NCBI GenBank assembly: GCA_017303895.1 | Contig: JAFLBF010000005.1 | Coordinates: 62,001 to 126,000 of the forward strand | Length of the DNA: 64,000 nt | Origin: Bacteroidota bacterium | GTDB taxonomy: Bacteria > Bacteroidota > Bacteroidia > 2-12-FULL-35-15 | Direction: 5' to 3' | In this document: positions 25,086 to 33,353 of the stretch, in pieces | Layout: the number at the start of each line of letters is the position of its first letter | How positions within the stretch are numbered: the stretch's first letter is position 1 | Notes under the pieces: model-generated | Told to the model about the DNA's origin: nothing | The model's database searches: none | What the model saw: the letters and a program-made list of their open reading frames with translations, nothing else | Position numbers and translations under genes: made by a program

Positions 25086-26390
25086 CTACTTTCTTACAAT
25101 TTGTGCGCCAAGTTTTTGTAAGCGGACGTCAATATGCTGATAACCTCTGTCTATTTGCTCAATATTGTGGATGGTACTTTTTCCGTTAGCCGATAAAGCG
25201 GCTATCAACAGAGAAACCCCAGCACGGATATCAGGTGAGGTCATGGATATTCCCTTTAACTGATGTTCACGGTTCAATCCGATAACCGTTGCTCTGTGTG
25301 GATCGCACAAAATGATCTGAGCACCCATATCGATCAATTTATCAACGAAGAATAAGCGGCTTTCAAACATTTTCTGGTGGATCAAAACTGTTCCTTTTGC
25401 TTGTGTTGCAACTACCAAGACAATACTCAATAGATCGGGTGTGAAGCCCGGCCAAATAGCATCCGCAATGGTTAGAATGGATCCGTCAATAAACGTATCG
25501 ATCTCGTATTTCTCCTGCTCAGGAATAAAAAGGTCATCGCCTCTGCGCTCCATTTTGATCCCTAATCGTTGGAAAGTACTTGGAATGATACCTAATTCAT
25601 CATAGGCCACATTCTTGATCGTGATCTCCGATTGTGTCATTGCTGCCAAGCCAATAAAACTTCCAATTTCGATCATATCGGGAAGCATGCGATGCGTACA
25701 TCCATGCATTTTCTCAACTCCTTCGATGGTTAATAGGTTGGATCCAATTCCGGTGATCTTTGCACCCATACTATTCAGCATTTTGCAAAGCTGTTGAATG
25801 TAGGGCTCACAAGCGGCATTGAAAATGGTAGTTTTGCCTTCGGCCAATACAGCTGCCATGATAATATTCGCAGTTCCTGTAACCGATGCTTCATCTAAAA
25901 GCATATAACATCCTTTTAGATTGCTGGCTTCTACTTTATAAAAATCATTTTCATCATCATAAATGAATTTAGCACCTAAGTTTTGAAATCCGATGAAGTG
26001 AGTATCCAAACGTCTACGACCGATCTTGTCGCCTCCCGGACGAGGAATATATCCTTTGCCAAAACGCGAAAGAAGTGGACCTACGATCATAATGGATCCG
26101 CGTAAACTACCGCCTTTTTTCTTGAATTCAGCAGAGTTCAGGTAATCCACATTTACATTATCTGCTTGAAAAGTATATTCTTCATGGCCTGTCTTTTCGA
26201 TCTTTACACCCAGATCTCTTAAAAGATCGATCAGTTTATTCACATCAACAATGTCGGGTATATTTTGAATGACAACTTTTTCGGGAGTTAATAATACGGC
26301 ACATAAAATTTGTAGGGCCTCATTTTTTGCACCTTGTGGTATAATTTCGCCTTTTAGCTTTTTACCACCAATGATCTCGAATACACTCAT
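25086..26390 (-). CDS. murA: UDP-N-acetylglucosamine 1-carboxyvinyltransferase MurA (Asp variant)
   Basis: 434 residues, normal for MurA, which adds enolpyruvate from PEP to UDP-GlcNAc in the first committed step of peptidoglycan synthesis. K22-N23 (QGAKNEALQ) are present. The active-site loop reads RPGGDKIG, with D121 where E. coli MurA has Cys115. The Cys-to-Asp form is known from mycobacteria and chlamydiae and prevents covalent attack by fosfomycin, so the enzyme is predicted to be insensitive. Single copy in this window. Confidence 0.96.
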   Translation of the reverse strand: MSVFEIIGGKKLKGEIIPQGAKNEALQILCAVLLTPEKVVIQNIPDIVDVNKLIDLLRDLGVKIEKTGHEEYTFQADNVNVDYLNSAEFKKKGGSLRGSIMIVGPLLSRFGKGYIPRPGGDKIGRRRLDTHFIGFQNLGAKFIYDDENDFYKVEASNLKGCYMLLDEASVTGTANIIMAAVLAEGKTTIFNAACEPYIQQLCKMLNSMGAKITGIGSNLLTIEGVEKMHGCTHRMLPDMIEIGSFIGLAAMTQSEITIKNVAYDELGIIPSTFQRLGIKMERRGDDLFIPEQEKYEIDTFIDGSILTIADAIWPGFTPDLLSIVLVVATQAKGTVLIHQKMFESRLFFVDKLIDMGAQIILCDPHRATVIGLNREHQLKGISMTSPDIRAGVSLLIAALSANGKSTIHNIEQIDRGYQHIDVRLQKLGAQIVRK

Positions 26391-26493
26391 TGCTTTTAGT
26401 TTAAGTTTAGTAATTACGAAGTAAGTCCTAAAAAAGCTAAAAAAAGAGGAGCGGATTCAGATTTTACGAACGAAGGATTGTTAATAGCGTTAT

Positions 26494-27702
26494 TTATTCT
26501 AGCCTTACAGAAAGTGTGTGGTATTGCTTGATACAATTTTGCGAGTCAAGCTCAGAAACATTGATGTTGCCTGGATTATTTCCCCAATCCAGGATCAAGG
26601 TATTGCTGTTGTCATTTTTGATCACTTTACAATCGCTGGGAAATGACCAGAGAAGAGTGGATGTACTATTTTCAGGTGTAACAGTAAATTGGACATTTTT
26701 TTCTTCTTTTTTTAATGTTTGAGGACCATTAATGGAAGGACGTTTGATCAATCCAAAATCATAAGCGGTAAATAGAGTGGAGTTGTAGTTCTTATCTTTT
26801 GAGAAGAAGCCTCTTTTACCTCCCTGATATTTACATTTTCCCGGATCGACCAACAAGGCATGAGAAAGTTTATTGACCTTATAAAAAACGATCGCTTCTT
26901 TATGATTGTTCGTTGCATAAGAATTGCGTTGTATATCTTTTACATTCACATACTGGTTGATCGTTTCTGTTGGTTGAGTGCCGATATGGTGCAGGTTGCT
27001 CCATTGCTTTAATAATTCGGTGCCATTTCTTTTATTCACTACCCAGTCGCTGTTACCCTGATAGATGATCATACGGGGATAATTTCCATTAAACCCCGGA
27101 TTTTGTTTACGTACAATGTTGCCCCATTTTTCTGCAGATTTTACTCTCCATCCCAACAATGCCATCATTGCACTTACATAGCCATTCCCCGATTTGTAGG
27201 CTCCACCGGCAAAAATAGCACCTGCATTAAAAGTTTCCGGATAGTCGGCCATCATGATCACACTCATGGCTGCACCGGCAGAAAGTCCTGTAATAAAAAT
27301 TTTTGAAGAGTCGATCTTGTTATGACTTTGCATATAGTCCACCATTTTTTTGATGGAATAATTTTCTCCTCTGTTCTTATTGGTATGTTTTCGTTTATAC
27401 CACTTAAAACATTTTTCAGGATTGTTAAAGAAGCGTTGTTGGGGATATAAAACATAAAAGCCTTGTTCATCAGCAAGTTTGTTCCAGCCTGTTTGTGCTG
27501 CAACAGAAGAGGCACATTGCAGACAGCCATGTAAAACTACTACCATCGGTTGTGCTTTGGTCTTGTCAATATTGGCCGGTTCGTAATAAAACATTTTGAG
27601 ATGGCCTTTATTTTTTCCAAAACGTTTCACTCTTTTCAGTGATTGTGAAAAGGATGATATAGAAATTAAAAGCGAGAAAAGGAGTAGTGTGTGTGTACGC
27701 AT
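26494..27702 (-). CDS. Secreted PHB-depolymerase-like esterase (CE1 type)
   Basis: About 402 residues from the ATG at 27702 (MRTHTLLLFSLLIS), which gives a clean signal peptide; an ATG five codons upstream at 27717 would overlap the preceding gene by 8 bp. The alpha/beta-hydrolase core has VVLHGCLQCASS, the nucleophile in GLSAG (S146 counted from the upstream start), Asp in NSDWVV and His in KLSHALLVD. Cys residues near GCLQC are typical of the family. The C-terminal 90 residues form an extra beta domain. The substrate could be a polyester or a feruloyl/acetyl ester. Confidence 0.83.
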   Translation of the reverse strand: MRTHTLLLFSLLISISSFSQSLKRVKRFGKNKGHLKMFYYEPANIDKTKAQPMVVVLHGCLQCASSVAAQTGWNKLADEQGFYVLYPQQRFFNNPEKCFKWYKRKHTNKNRGENYSIKKMVDYMQSHNKIDSSKIFITGLSAGAAMSVIMMADYPETFNAGAIFAGGAYKSGNGYVSAMMALLGWRVKSAEKWGNIVRKQNPGFNGNYPRMIIYQGNSDWVVNKRNGTELLKQWSNLHHIGTQPTETINQYVNVKDIQRNSYATNNHKEAIVFYKVNKLSHALLVDPGKCKYQGGKRGFFSKDKNYNSTLFTAYDFGLIKRPSINGPQTLKKEEKNVQFTVTPENSTSTLLWSFPSDCKVIKNDNSNTLILDWGNNPGNINVSELDSQNCIKQYHTLSVRLE

Positions 27703-27709
27703 CAGTGCT

Positions 27710-28921
27710 TTATTCAAAATCTTTGTATAGAAGATATTTTTTACGCACCAGTTTAAACTTTTTGATGCCTTCTATCCATGTAGCTCTTATTTGTTCTTCC
27801 GTTTTACCTTCTTTGATCTGCTGTTGAAGACTTGCATTTCCAGCATGGTAGTTAAAGTTTTGATCAAAAAAAGTGGCTTTATCGGGTGTGTTTTGATAAG
27901 TGCCTATCAGCCAATACAAGTAGATCTTTTTAGAATTCTTAATGTATTCAGCACCAAAATCGGATAAGTTGAATCCTTTACAAATTTGTCCTTTGTATTT
28001 TGGTTCCATCGCTCCGGGTTTTGGTTGTGGAGTGAATGTGTAATTACTTTTCTCCAATGTAGGATGACCGATCACTTGAAAAGGGAAGTCGGTTCCTCTC
28101 CCAACAGAAACAACAGTGCCTTCAAATAAGCCCAAACTTGGATAAAGGTAAACAGAGGCCATGTTTGGAAGATTGGGTGATGGCTTAATTGGAAGTTCAT
28201 ACAGATCGGAATGTTCATAATTTTCCAAACCGATCACTTTAAGATCGCATTTAACGGCATTCTTCAGCCAGTTTTCTCCGTTGATCATTTGAGCGTATTC
28301 GCCAATGGTCATTCCGTAGACCAATGGAACATTATGCATGCCCAAGAAGGAACGATATTGATCCTCCAGAACAGGCCCATCAATATAATATCCATTAGGA
28401 TTTGGTCGGTCCAGCACGATCACTGTTTTTTTATTTTCAGCGCAGGCTTCCATTACATAATGTAACGTAGAAATGTAAGTGTAGAATCGAACGCCTACAT
28501 CCTGAATATCGAAAATGACCACATCCACATCTTTTAATTGATCAGCGGAAGGTTTTTTATTCTTGCCGTACAAGGAAATAATATTCAGTCCTGTTTTTTT
28601 GTCTTTTTCTGAATTCACTTTTTCCCCCGCATCCACCAATCCTCTAAAGCCATGTTCCGGACAGAATACTTTTTTGATGTTTACACCTAAAGCAAGCAAG
28701 CTATCGACCAGATGTGTTTTTTTTATAGTGGAAGATTGATTGGCTACAATTGCAACCGATTTCCCTTTTAAAAGAGGTAAATACTCGCTGGTCCTATCAG
28801 CACCTACTTTTATATCATTACTTGTTTTAACGGTATTATCAATTTGGATAATACCTTGACCAAATAGCTGTATATTGATAAAAAGTATGATCAGGAGATA
28901 TGATAGTTTATTAATAGCCAT
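27710..28921 (-). CDS. DUF1343 protein, NamZ-like exo-beta-N-acetylmuramidase
   Basis: 403 residues with a signal peptide (about 1-21). It has the DUF1343 hallmarks VAIVANQSS, FCPEHGFRG, DIQDVGVRFYTYISTLHYVM and DRPNPNGYYIDGP. This family includes NamZ, which removes MurNAc from the non-reducing ends of peptidoglycan fragments; the Glu in EHGF lies in the proposed active site. It is upstream of the PHB-depolymerase-like gene in the same operon. A role in wall-fragment recycling is inferred from the family. Confidence 0.88.
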   Translation of the reverse strand: MAINKLSYLLIILFINIQLFGQGIIQIDNTVKTSNDIKVGADRTSEYLPLLKGKSVAIVANQSSTIKKTHLVDSLLALGVNIKKVFCPEHGFRGLVDAGEKVNSEKDKKTGLNIISLYGKNKKPSADQLKDVDVVIFDIQDVGVRFYTYISTLHYVMEACAENKKTVIVLDRPNPNGYYIDGPVLEDQYRSFLGMHNVPLVYGMTIGEYAQMINGENWLKNAVKCDLKVIGLENYEHSDLYELPIKPSPNLPNMASVYLYPSLGLFEGTVVSVGRGTDFPFQVIGHPTLEKSNYTFTPQPKPGAMEPKYKGQICKGFNLSDFGAEYIKNSKKIYLYWLIGTYQNTPDKATFFDQNFNYHAGNASLQQQIKEGKTEEQIRATWIEGIKKFKLVRKKYLLYKDFE

Positions 28922-28938
28922 CTTACGTTCTAAAATAG

Positions 28939-28946
28939 TATTTTTG
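28939..28946 (+). promoter_or_regulatory. Candidate -7 box for the permease-WD40 operon
   Basis: TATTTTTG matches TAnnTTTG. A start near 28951 would leave a 5' leader of about 30 nt before the TTG start codon at 28982. No convincing -33 element is visible. Confidence 0.45.
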
Positions 28947-28981
28947 TGAATAATTCAATTCAACACCAAAGCTACTAAATT

Positions 28982-30232
28982 TTGAATATAGAACGCTTTA
29001 TTGCTAAACGAATCATTCGAGGTACGGAAGGAGCCAATCAATTATCGCGCCCAATTGTTAAAATTTCGGTGTTAGGAATTGCATTGGGGATGGCTGTTAT
29101 GATACTATCTGTGGCTGTTGTTACCGGTTTTCAAAAAGAGGTGAGGAATAAGTTAATAGGCTTTGATGCACATATTCGCATAACGAATTATGATAATAAT
29201 GTAAGTGATGAACCATTGCCTATTAGTAATCAGCAGAGTTTTTTAGATGTTTTAAAAGCGAATCCCGGAATTAAACATGTTCAGGAATATGCTTTAAAGA
29301 GTGGAGTCGTGAAAACTAAAGATGATAATGAAGGGGTTTTGATAAAAGGGATCGGGAAGGATTATGATTGGTCCTTCATTCAATCGAATATTAAAGAAGG
29401 AACTATTTTTAGTGTTAGTGATACCGGCCTTTCGAGAAGTGTGGTTGTTTCGCGCTCATTGGCAGATCGCTTGGGTTTGAAGTTGAACGAAAAAATGGTG
29501 ATGTACTTTTTAACAAAAAAGACGGATAGTACTTACACACATTATGAACAACGGGCGAAAGTTTTTTATGTGTCAGGAATATACGAGACAGGATTTGAGG
29601 AGATCGACCAGAAGTTGGTATTGGTAGATATTGGTCAGGTACAGAAACTAAATTATTGGGAAAAAGATCAGATCGCAGGATTTGAGATCACCATTCATGA
29701 TTACACACAGTTGGAAACTTTGGGAGAAGAAGTAAATGTTATGATCGGTCAAGGTTTGGTTGCACAAACCGTGAAAGAGACCAATCCAACTATCTTTTCA
29801 TGGCTGGATCTGATGGATATCAATGCCTGGATCATATTGGTGCTAATGGTAATAGTTGCAGGCATCAATATGGTTTCTGCCTTGTTGATCCTTATTTTAG
29901 AGAGAACGAATATGATCGGAATATTAAAAGCAATGGGAGCCGGAAATGGAGCTATTCAAAAAATATTTTTGTACAATGCGGCCTATTTGATCGGTAAAGG
30001 CTTATTGTGGGGGAATCTGCTGGGAATAGGCATTGCTCTTTTTCAGTATTATACAGGTGTTTTTACATTGGACGCCAAAACCTATTATATTTCTCAGATC
30101 CCAATTAACCTGGATATATTGTATATTCTTCTTTTAAACATAGGAACATTACTATGTTGTATATTCATGTTGATCGTTCCTAGTTTTATTGTTTCTAAAA
30201 TCACTCCGGTAAAAGCAATCCGTTACAGTTAA
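28982..30232 (+). CDS. LolC/LolE-type ABC transporter permease (FtsX family)
   Basis: 416 residues starting at TTG; an in-frame stop two codons upstream leaves no ATG alternative nearby. One N-terminal transmembrane span (about 27-48), a large periplasmic domain, then three spans (about 280-302, 328-350, 372-402), the FtsX/MacB-type topology of LolC/E. No ATPase gene is adjacent, so the LolD partner must be elsewhere. A role in lipoprotein release from the inner membrane is inferred from the family. The downstream WD40 gene overlaps by one base (TAATG). Confidence 0.85.
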   Translation: MNIERFIAKRIIRGTEGANQLSRPIVKISVLGIALGMAVMILSVAVVTGFQKEVRNKLIGFDAHIRITNYDNNVSDEPLPISNQQSFLDVLKANPGIKHVQEYALKSGVVKTKDDNEGVLIKGIGKDYDWSFIQSNIKEGTIFSVSDTGLSRSVVVSRSLADRLGLKLNEKMVMYFLTKKTDSTYTHYEQRAKVFYVSGIYETGFEEIDQKLVLVDIGQVQKLNYWEKDQIAGFEITIHDYTQLETLGEEVNVMIGQGLVAQTVKETNPTIFSWLDLMDINAWIILVLMVIVAGINMVSALLILILERTNMIGILKAMGAGNGAIQKIFLYNAAYLIGKGLLWGNLLGIGIALFQYYTGVFTLDAKTYYISQIPINLDILYILLLNIGTLLCCIFMLIVPSFIVSKITPVKAIRYS

Positions 30233-31152
30233 TGATCAAGGTTAAAAAGCGACATACGTTTACCGGGCATAGTGCAGCTGTATACGCTCTTGAGCAAAGT
30301 GCGGAGTCGCATCTTTTTTATTCCGGGAGTGGTGATAAATTCATTGCACAATGGAATTTAGAAACAATGCAGGCAGAAAAATTTGCCGCTCAATTACCTT
30401 CCATTATTTACACCATTTGTTTCGTAAAAGAAAAAAATAGTTTACTCATAGGTACTGCTGCCGGAAGTATTCATGTGATCGATCTTTCTAAAAAAGAAGA
30501 AATAAAAATATTGCAACATCATACAGAAGCGGTCTATAATATTCATTACCATTTTGAAAGTGGTTTGTTTTATTCGGTTGCCGGTGATGGTAATTTTGCG
30601 GTTTGTTCTTTAGAAACTTTTTCTTTGTTAAAGATCAAAAAGATCGCATCAGCAAAGGTAAGAGGGGTAGCTATTCATGAGCGTGATAATAGTATCGCTA
30701 TCGCCAGCAGCGATGGTTTTATACGGATATTTGATCTGGTATCAATGGAACAAAAGCTCGAATTTGAAGCACATAAAATGGCTGCTAATTGTGTGCGGTA
30801 TTCTCCTGATGGTCGTTTTTTATTGTCGGGTGGCAGGGATGCGCATTTGAATGTATGGGATGTGAAAGCGAATTACCGTTTGTTGCAATCCATTCCCGCT
30901 CATAATTTTGCAATTTATGATATTGTGTATTCTCCAGATGGAAAATTATTTGCGACTGCCAGTAGAGATAAAGCCATGAAAATATGGAATTCACAAACCT
31001 TCGAACTGTTGCTACGTGTGAATAAGGAAAAGCAGGATGGACATGTGAACTCTGTGAATAAACTTTTATGGACAAAACTTCCTGAATTTTTGATATCAAC
31101 GGGTGATGACCGTTCGATCATGGTATGGGAAATATTAATGGGGCAATCGTAA
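30232..31152 (+). CDS. WD40-repeat protein
   Basis: 306 residues forming about seven WD40 blades, for example GHSAAVYALEQS, HKMAANCVRYSPDGRFLLSG and AHNFAIYDIVYSPDGKLFATA followed by SRDKAMKIWNS. There is no signal peptide, so it is cytoplasmic, and it probably serves as a protein-binding scaffold. The start is coupled to the permease stop by TAATG. The last 18 bp overlap the convergent CHAP gene. Confidence 0.9.
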   Translation: MIKVKKRHTFTGHSAAVYALEQSAESHLFYSGSGDKFIAQWNLETMQAEKFAAQLPSIIYTICFVKEKNSLLIGTAAGSIHVIDLSKKEEIKILQHHTEAVYNIHYHFESGLFYSVAGDGNFAVCSLETFSLLKIKKIASAKVRGVAIHERDNSIAIASSDGFIRIFDLVSMEQKLEFEAHKMAANCVRYSPDGRFLLSGGRDAHLNVWDVKANYRLLQSIPAHNFAIYDIVYSPDGKLFATASRDKAMKIWNSQTFELLLRVNKEKQDGHVNSVNKLLWTKLPEFLISTGDDRSIMVWEILMGQS

Positions 31153-31734
31153 CCAGCCCAACGGTTTTCTTCTTTCTCCCACAAAATAGTTATTACCTTT
31201 CTTTATGATCTTATAATGTTCACGCGGAGTCATGTATATGTTTTGCTGAATGATCTCTATTTCTTCACTATTCACTTTCGTAACTATTGCTACATGGCCA
31301 TACTCGCCATCAAATACAAGAATGTCATTTGCTTTTGGGGGGACATCTCCTCCATTTGAGAATTGCAGCAGATCACGCTCTTTATTTAATTGCCCTTGTT
31401 TCAGCTCTTTTTTGAAAAAATCTTTTGCGTGTCCAAATCCATTTGGCATGGTATGTTGCAGATGATCGTGATAATATCGTTTGATGTATTCAACACATTG
31501 CCATTTTTTTCCATAATAAAAACTGGAATCTTTGTTATAGTGTTTGCCATGACTTTTTCCATAAAGCGTTCCATTGTTATATACGACTATCCCATTGTAC
31601 GAGTCGATGGAATCACCTACAGTGAATGAATGTGTAATAGCATGCAGGGGATAACGTTCTCTGAGGAAGAAAAGGTAAATGATTATTGAAGTGAGAATAA
31701 TAATGCTAAGTAAAAGCAGGATCTTTTTTCTCAT
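31135..31734 (-). CDS. CHAP-domain amidase, membrane-anchored
   Basis: 199 residues. An N-terminal hydrophobic segment (about 4-24) is a signal anchor. The CHAP (NlpC/P60-like) domain has catalytic C80 in WQCVEYIKRYY and H147 in YGHVAIV. Such enzymes cut amide bonds in peptidoglycan peptides, or glutathionylspermidine in relatives. It is the last gene of ribF-LRR-CHAP; its ATG directly abuts the LRR stop codon. Periplasmic wall hydrolysis is the likeliest role. Confidence 0.84.
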   Translation of the reverse strand: MRKKILLLLSIIILTSIIIYLFFLRERYPLHAITHSFTVGDSIDSYNGIVVYNNGTLYGKSHGKHYNKDSSFYYGKKWQCVEYIKRYYHDHLQHTMPNGFGHAKDFFKKELKQGQLNKERDLLQFSNGGDVPPKANDILVFDGEYGHVAIVTKVNSEEIEIIQQNIYMTPREHYKIIKKGNNYFVGERRKPLGWLRLPH

Positions 31735-32346
31735 TTATTGCTGACATTTGCAGTAGGGTGAAAAGTGCACTTTTGTTTTTGGTAATAGTGCTTGGATCCT
31801 GTTTTGTTCTGCGTCAGGGATAAGGATCACTCTCAGGTCGAGCACTTTTAAGCTCTTTAGGTCTTTTAGCTCATTCGGGAAGTTTTCAATGTTATTGCTC
31901 CATAGGTCGAGATATTTTAGTTTTGACAACTTGCCGATCTGGTAAGGAATAACAGCTAATTCGTTTTGGTTGGCGTTTAAATAATAGAGATTTTCTAATT
32001 CTCCAATTTGAATAGGCAATGCTTCCAGACTGTTTTTGGAGATAGAGAAGTATTGCAGGTTTTTAAGTTCAGCAATTTCAGCCGGTATTTCTTTGATATC
32101 ATTTTTGCTTAGATCCAGATATTGGAGATTTTTAAATTTTAGGATCTCAGCCGGGAAAACTTTTAATTTCTTTTTTCGTAGTTCCAATTTGATGACCTTT
32201 TCAGGATCCTTCAAGGCTTCTTCCAGACTGGTAAAGGCACGCATGGTATCAAGGGTCAGTGAATCGTAGAGTGGCGTTTGAGCCATCAACGAATTATTGA
32301 CGAAAATGATCAATAATAAGAATGTTATTTTAAATGCTATTTTCAT
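31735..32346 (-). CDS. Secreted leucine-rich-repeat protein
   Basis: 203 residues with a signal peptide (about 1-22, ending SLMAQ). About five leucine-rich repeats of 23 residues follow: KNLQYLDLSKNDIKEIPAEI, KNLQYFSISKNSLEALPIQI, ENLYYLNANQNELAVIPYQI, SKLKYLDLWSNNIENFP. It ends SPYCKCQQ. Likely a periplasmic or surface protein-binding module. Its start overlaps the ribF stop by 4 bp, and it is followed without gap by the CHAP gene. Confidence 0.88.
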   Translation of the reverse strand: MKIAFKITFLLLIIFVNNSLMAQTPLYDSLTLDTMRAFTSLEEALKDPEKVIKLELRKKKLKVFPAEILKFKNLQYLDLSKNDIKEIPAEIAELKNLQYFSISKNSLEALPIQIGELENLYYLNANQNELAVIPYQIGKLSKLKYLDLWSNNIENFPNELKDLKSLKVLDLRVILIPDAEQNRIQALLPKTKVHFSPYCKCQQ

Positions 32347-33281
32347 TTAGACAATGCTTGAATCGCGTTTACCTTGTCTTTTGCTAACTGTTCCTTCAGT
32401 TGTTCCAGTCCATTGAACTTCACTTCATCTCTCAGACGCTCAATAAAAATAATAGTTGCGTCATCGCCATAAATTTCTTTATCGAAGTTGAAAATGTTTA
32501 CTTCAATACTTCTTCCTTTTCCTTCAACAGTTGGATTATTCCCAATGTTTAGCATTCCTTCCAATATTTTGCCATCGTGAATAACATTTACAGCGTACAC
32601 GCCATCTGCAGGGATGATCTTGTATTTATCATTGATATCAATATTGGCAGTAGGATAACCGATGGTACGACCTAATTTTTTTCCACCAATTACTTTACCG
32701 GAAATACTAAAATTATGCCCCAAATAACTATTTGCTATTTTAACATCACCGGATAAGAGTGCATTTCGGATCTTCGTTGAGCTGATCTCAATGGAGTCAA
32801 TGTCTTTTGCCGGGATCTCTTCTACATCGAATCCATAGAGCGGTCCGTACTCCTTCAAATGCTCAAATGATCCTTCACGGTTACGTCCGAAGTGATGATT
32901 ATAGCCGATAACGAGACGTTTGGTTTGTATGGTATTGACCAAAATATTTCTGACAAACTCAACAGATGTTAAGCGGGAAAATTCTTTCGTAAAAGGATAA
33001 ATGATCAGATGGTCGATCCCGTATTGTTCCAGAAGAGCGATCTTTTCCTTTTGTGTATTAAGCATTTTAAGCTCGTTGTCATCCGGAAAAAGTACCATTC
33101 GCGGATGCGGATAGAAGGTAAGGAGAACCGTTTCCCCGTTTTCTACTTTCGCTATTTCTTTCAGTCTGGATATGATCTTTTGATGTCCCAGATGAACGCC
33201 ATCAAATGTTCCGGTAGTAACTACAGGATTTGGAATACTTTTAAAATCTTCAATGTTCGTGTATACTTTCACGCTTAGCAA
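32343..33281 (-). CDS. ribF: Bifunctional riboflavin kinase / FAD synthetase RibF
   Basis: 312 residues. The N-terminal nucleotidyltransferase has GTFDGVHLGHQKII (about 23-36) and the STKIRNALLSG motif (about 165). The C-terminal flavokinase starts at about 190 with GKVIGGKKLGRTIGYPTANI. It converts riboflavin to FMN and FAD in the cytoplasm. It leads an operon with secreted LRR and CHAP proteins joined by 4-bp and 0-bp junctions, an odd metabolic pairing. Confidence 0.96.
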   Translation of the reverse strand: MLSVKVYTNIEDFKSIPNPVVTTGTFDGVHLGHQKIISRLKEIAKVENGETVLLTFYPHPRMVLFPDDNELKMLNTQKEKIALLEQYGIDHLIIYPFTKEFSRLTSVEFVRNILVNTIQTKRLVIGYNHHFGRNREGSFEHLKEYGPLYGFDVEEIPAKDIDSIEISSTKIRNALLSGDVKIANSYLGHNFSISGKVIGGKKLGRTIGYPTANIDINDKYKIIPADGVYAVNVIHDGKILEGMLNIGNNPTVEGKGRSIEVNIFNFDKEIYGDDATIIFIERLRDEVKFNGLEQLKEQLAKDKVNAIQALSK

Positions 33282-33353
33282 ATAATTGTGCTAATTTACT
33301 ATCATTTTATCAATGTTTTATAACTTCGCATTTAATTATTTGAGCAAATACAG

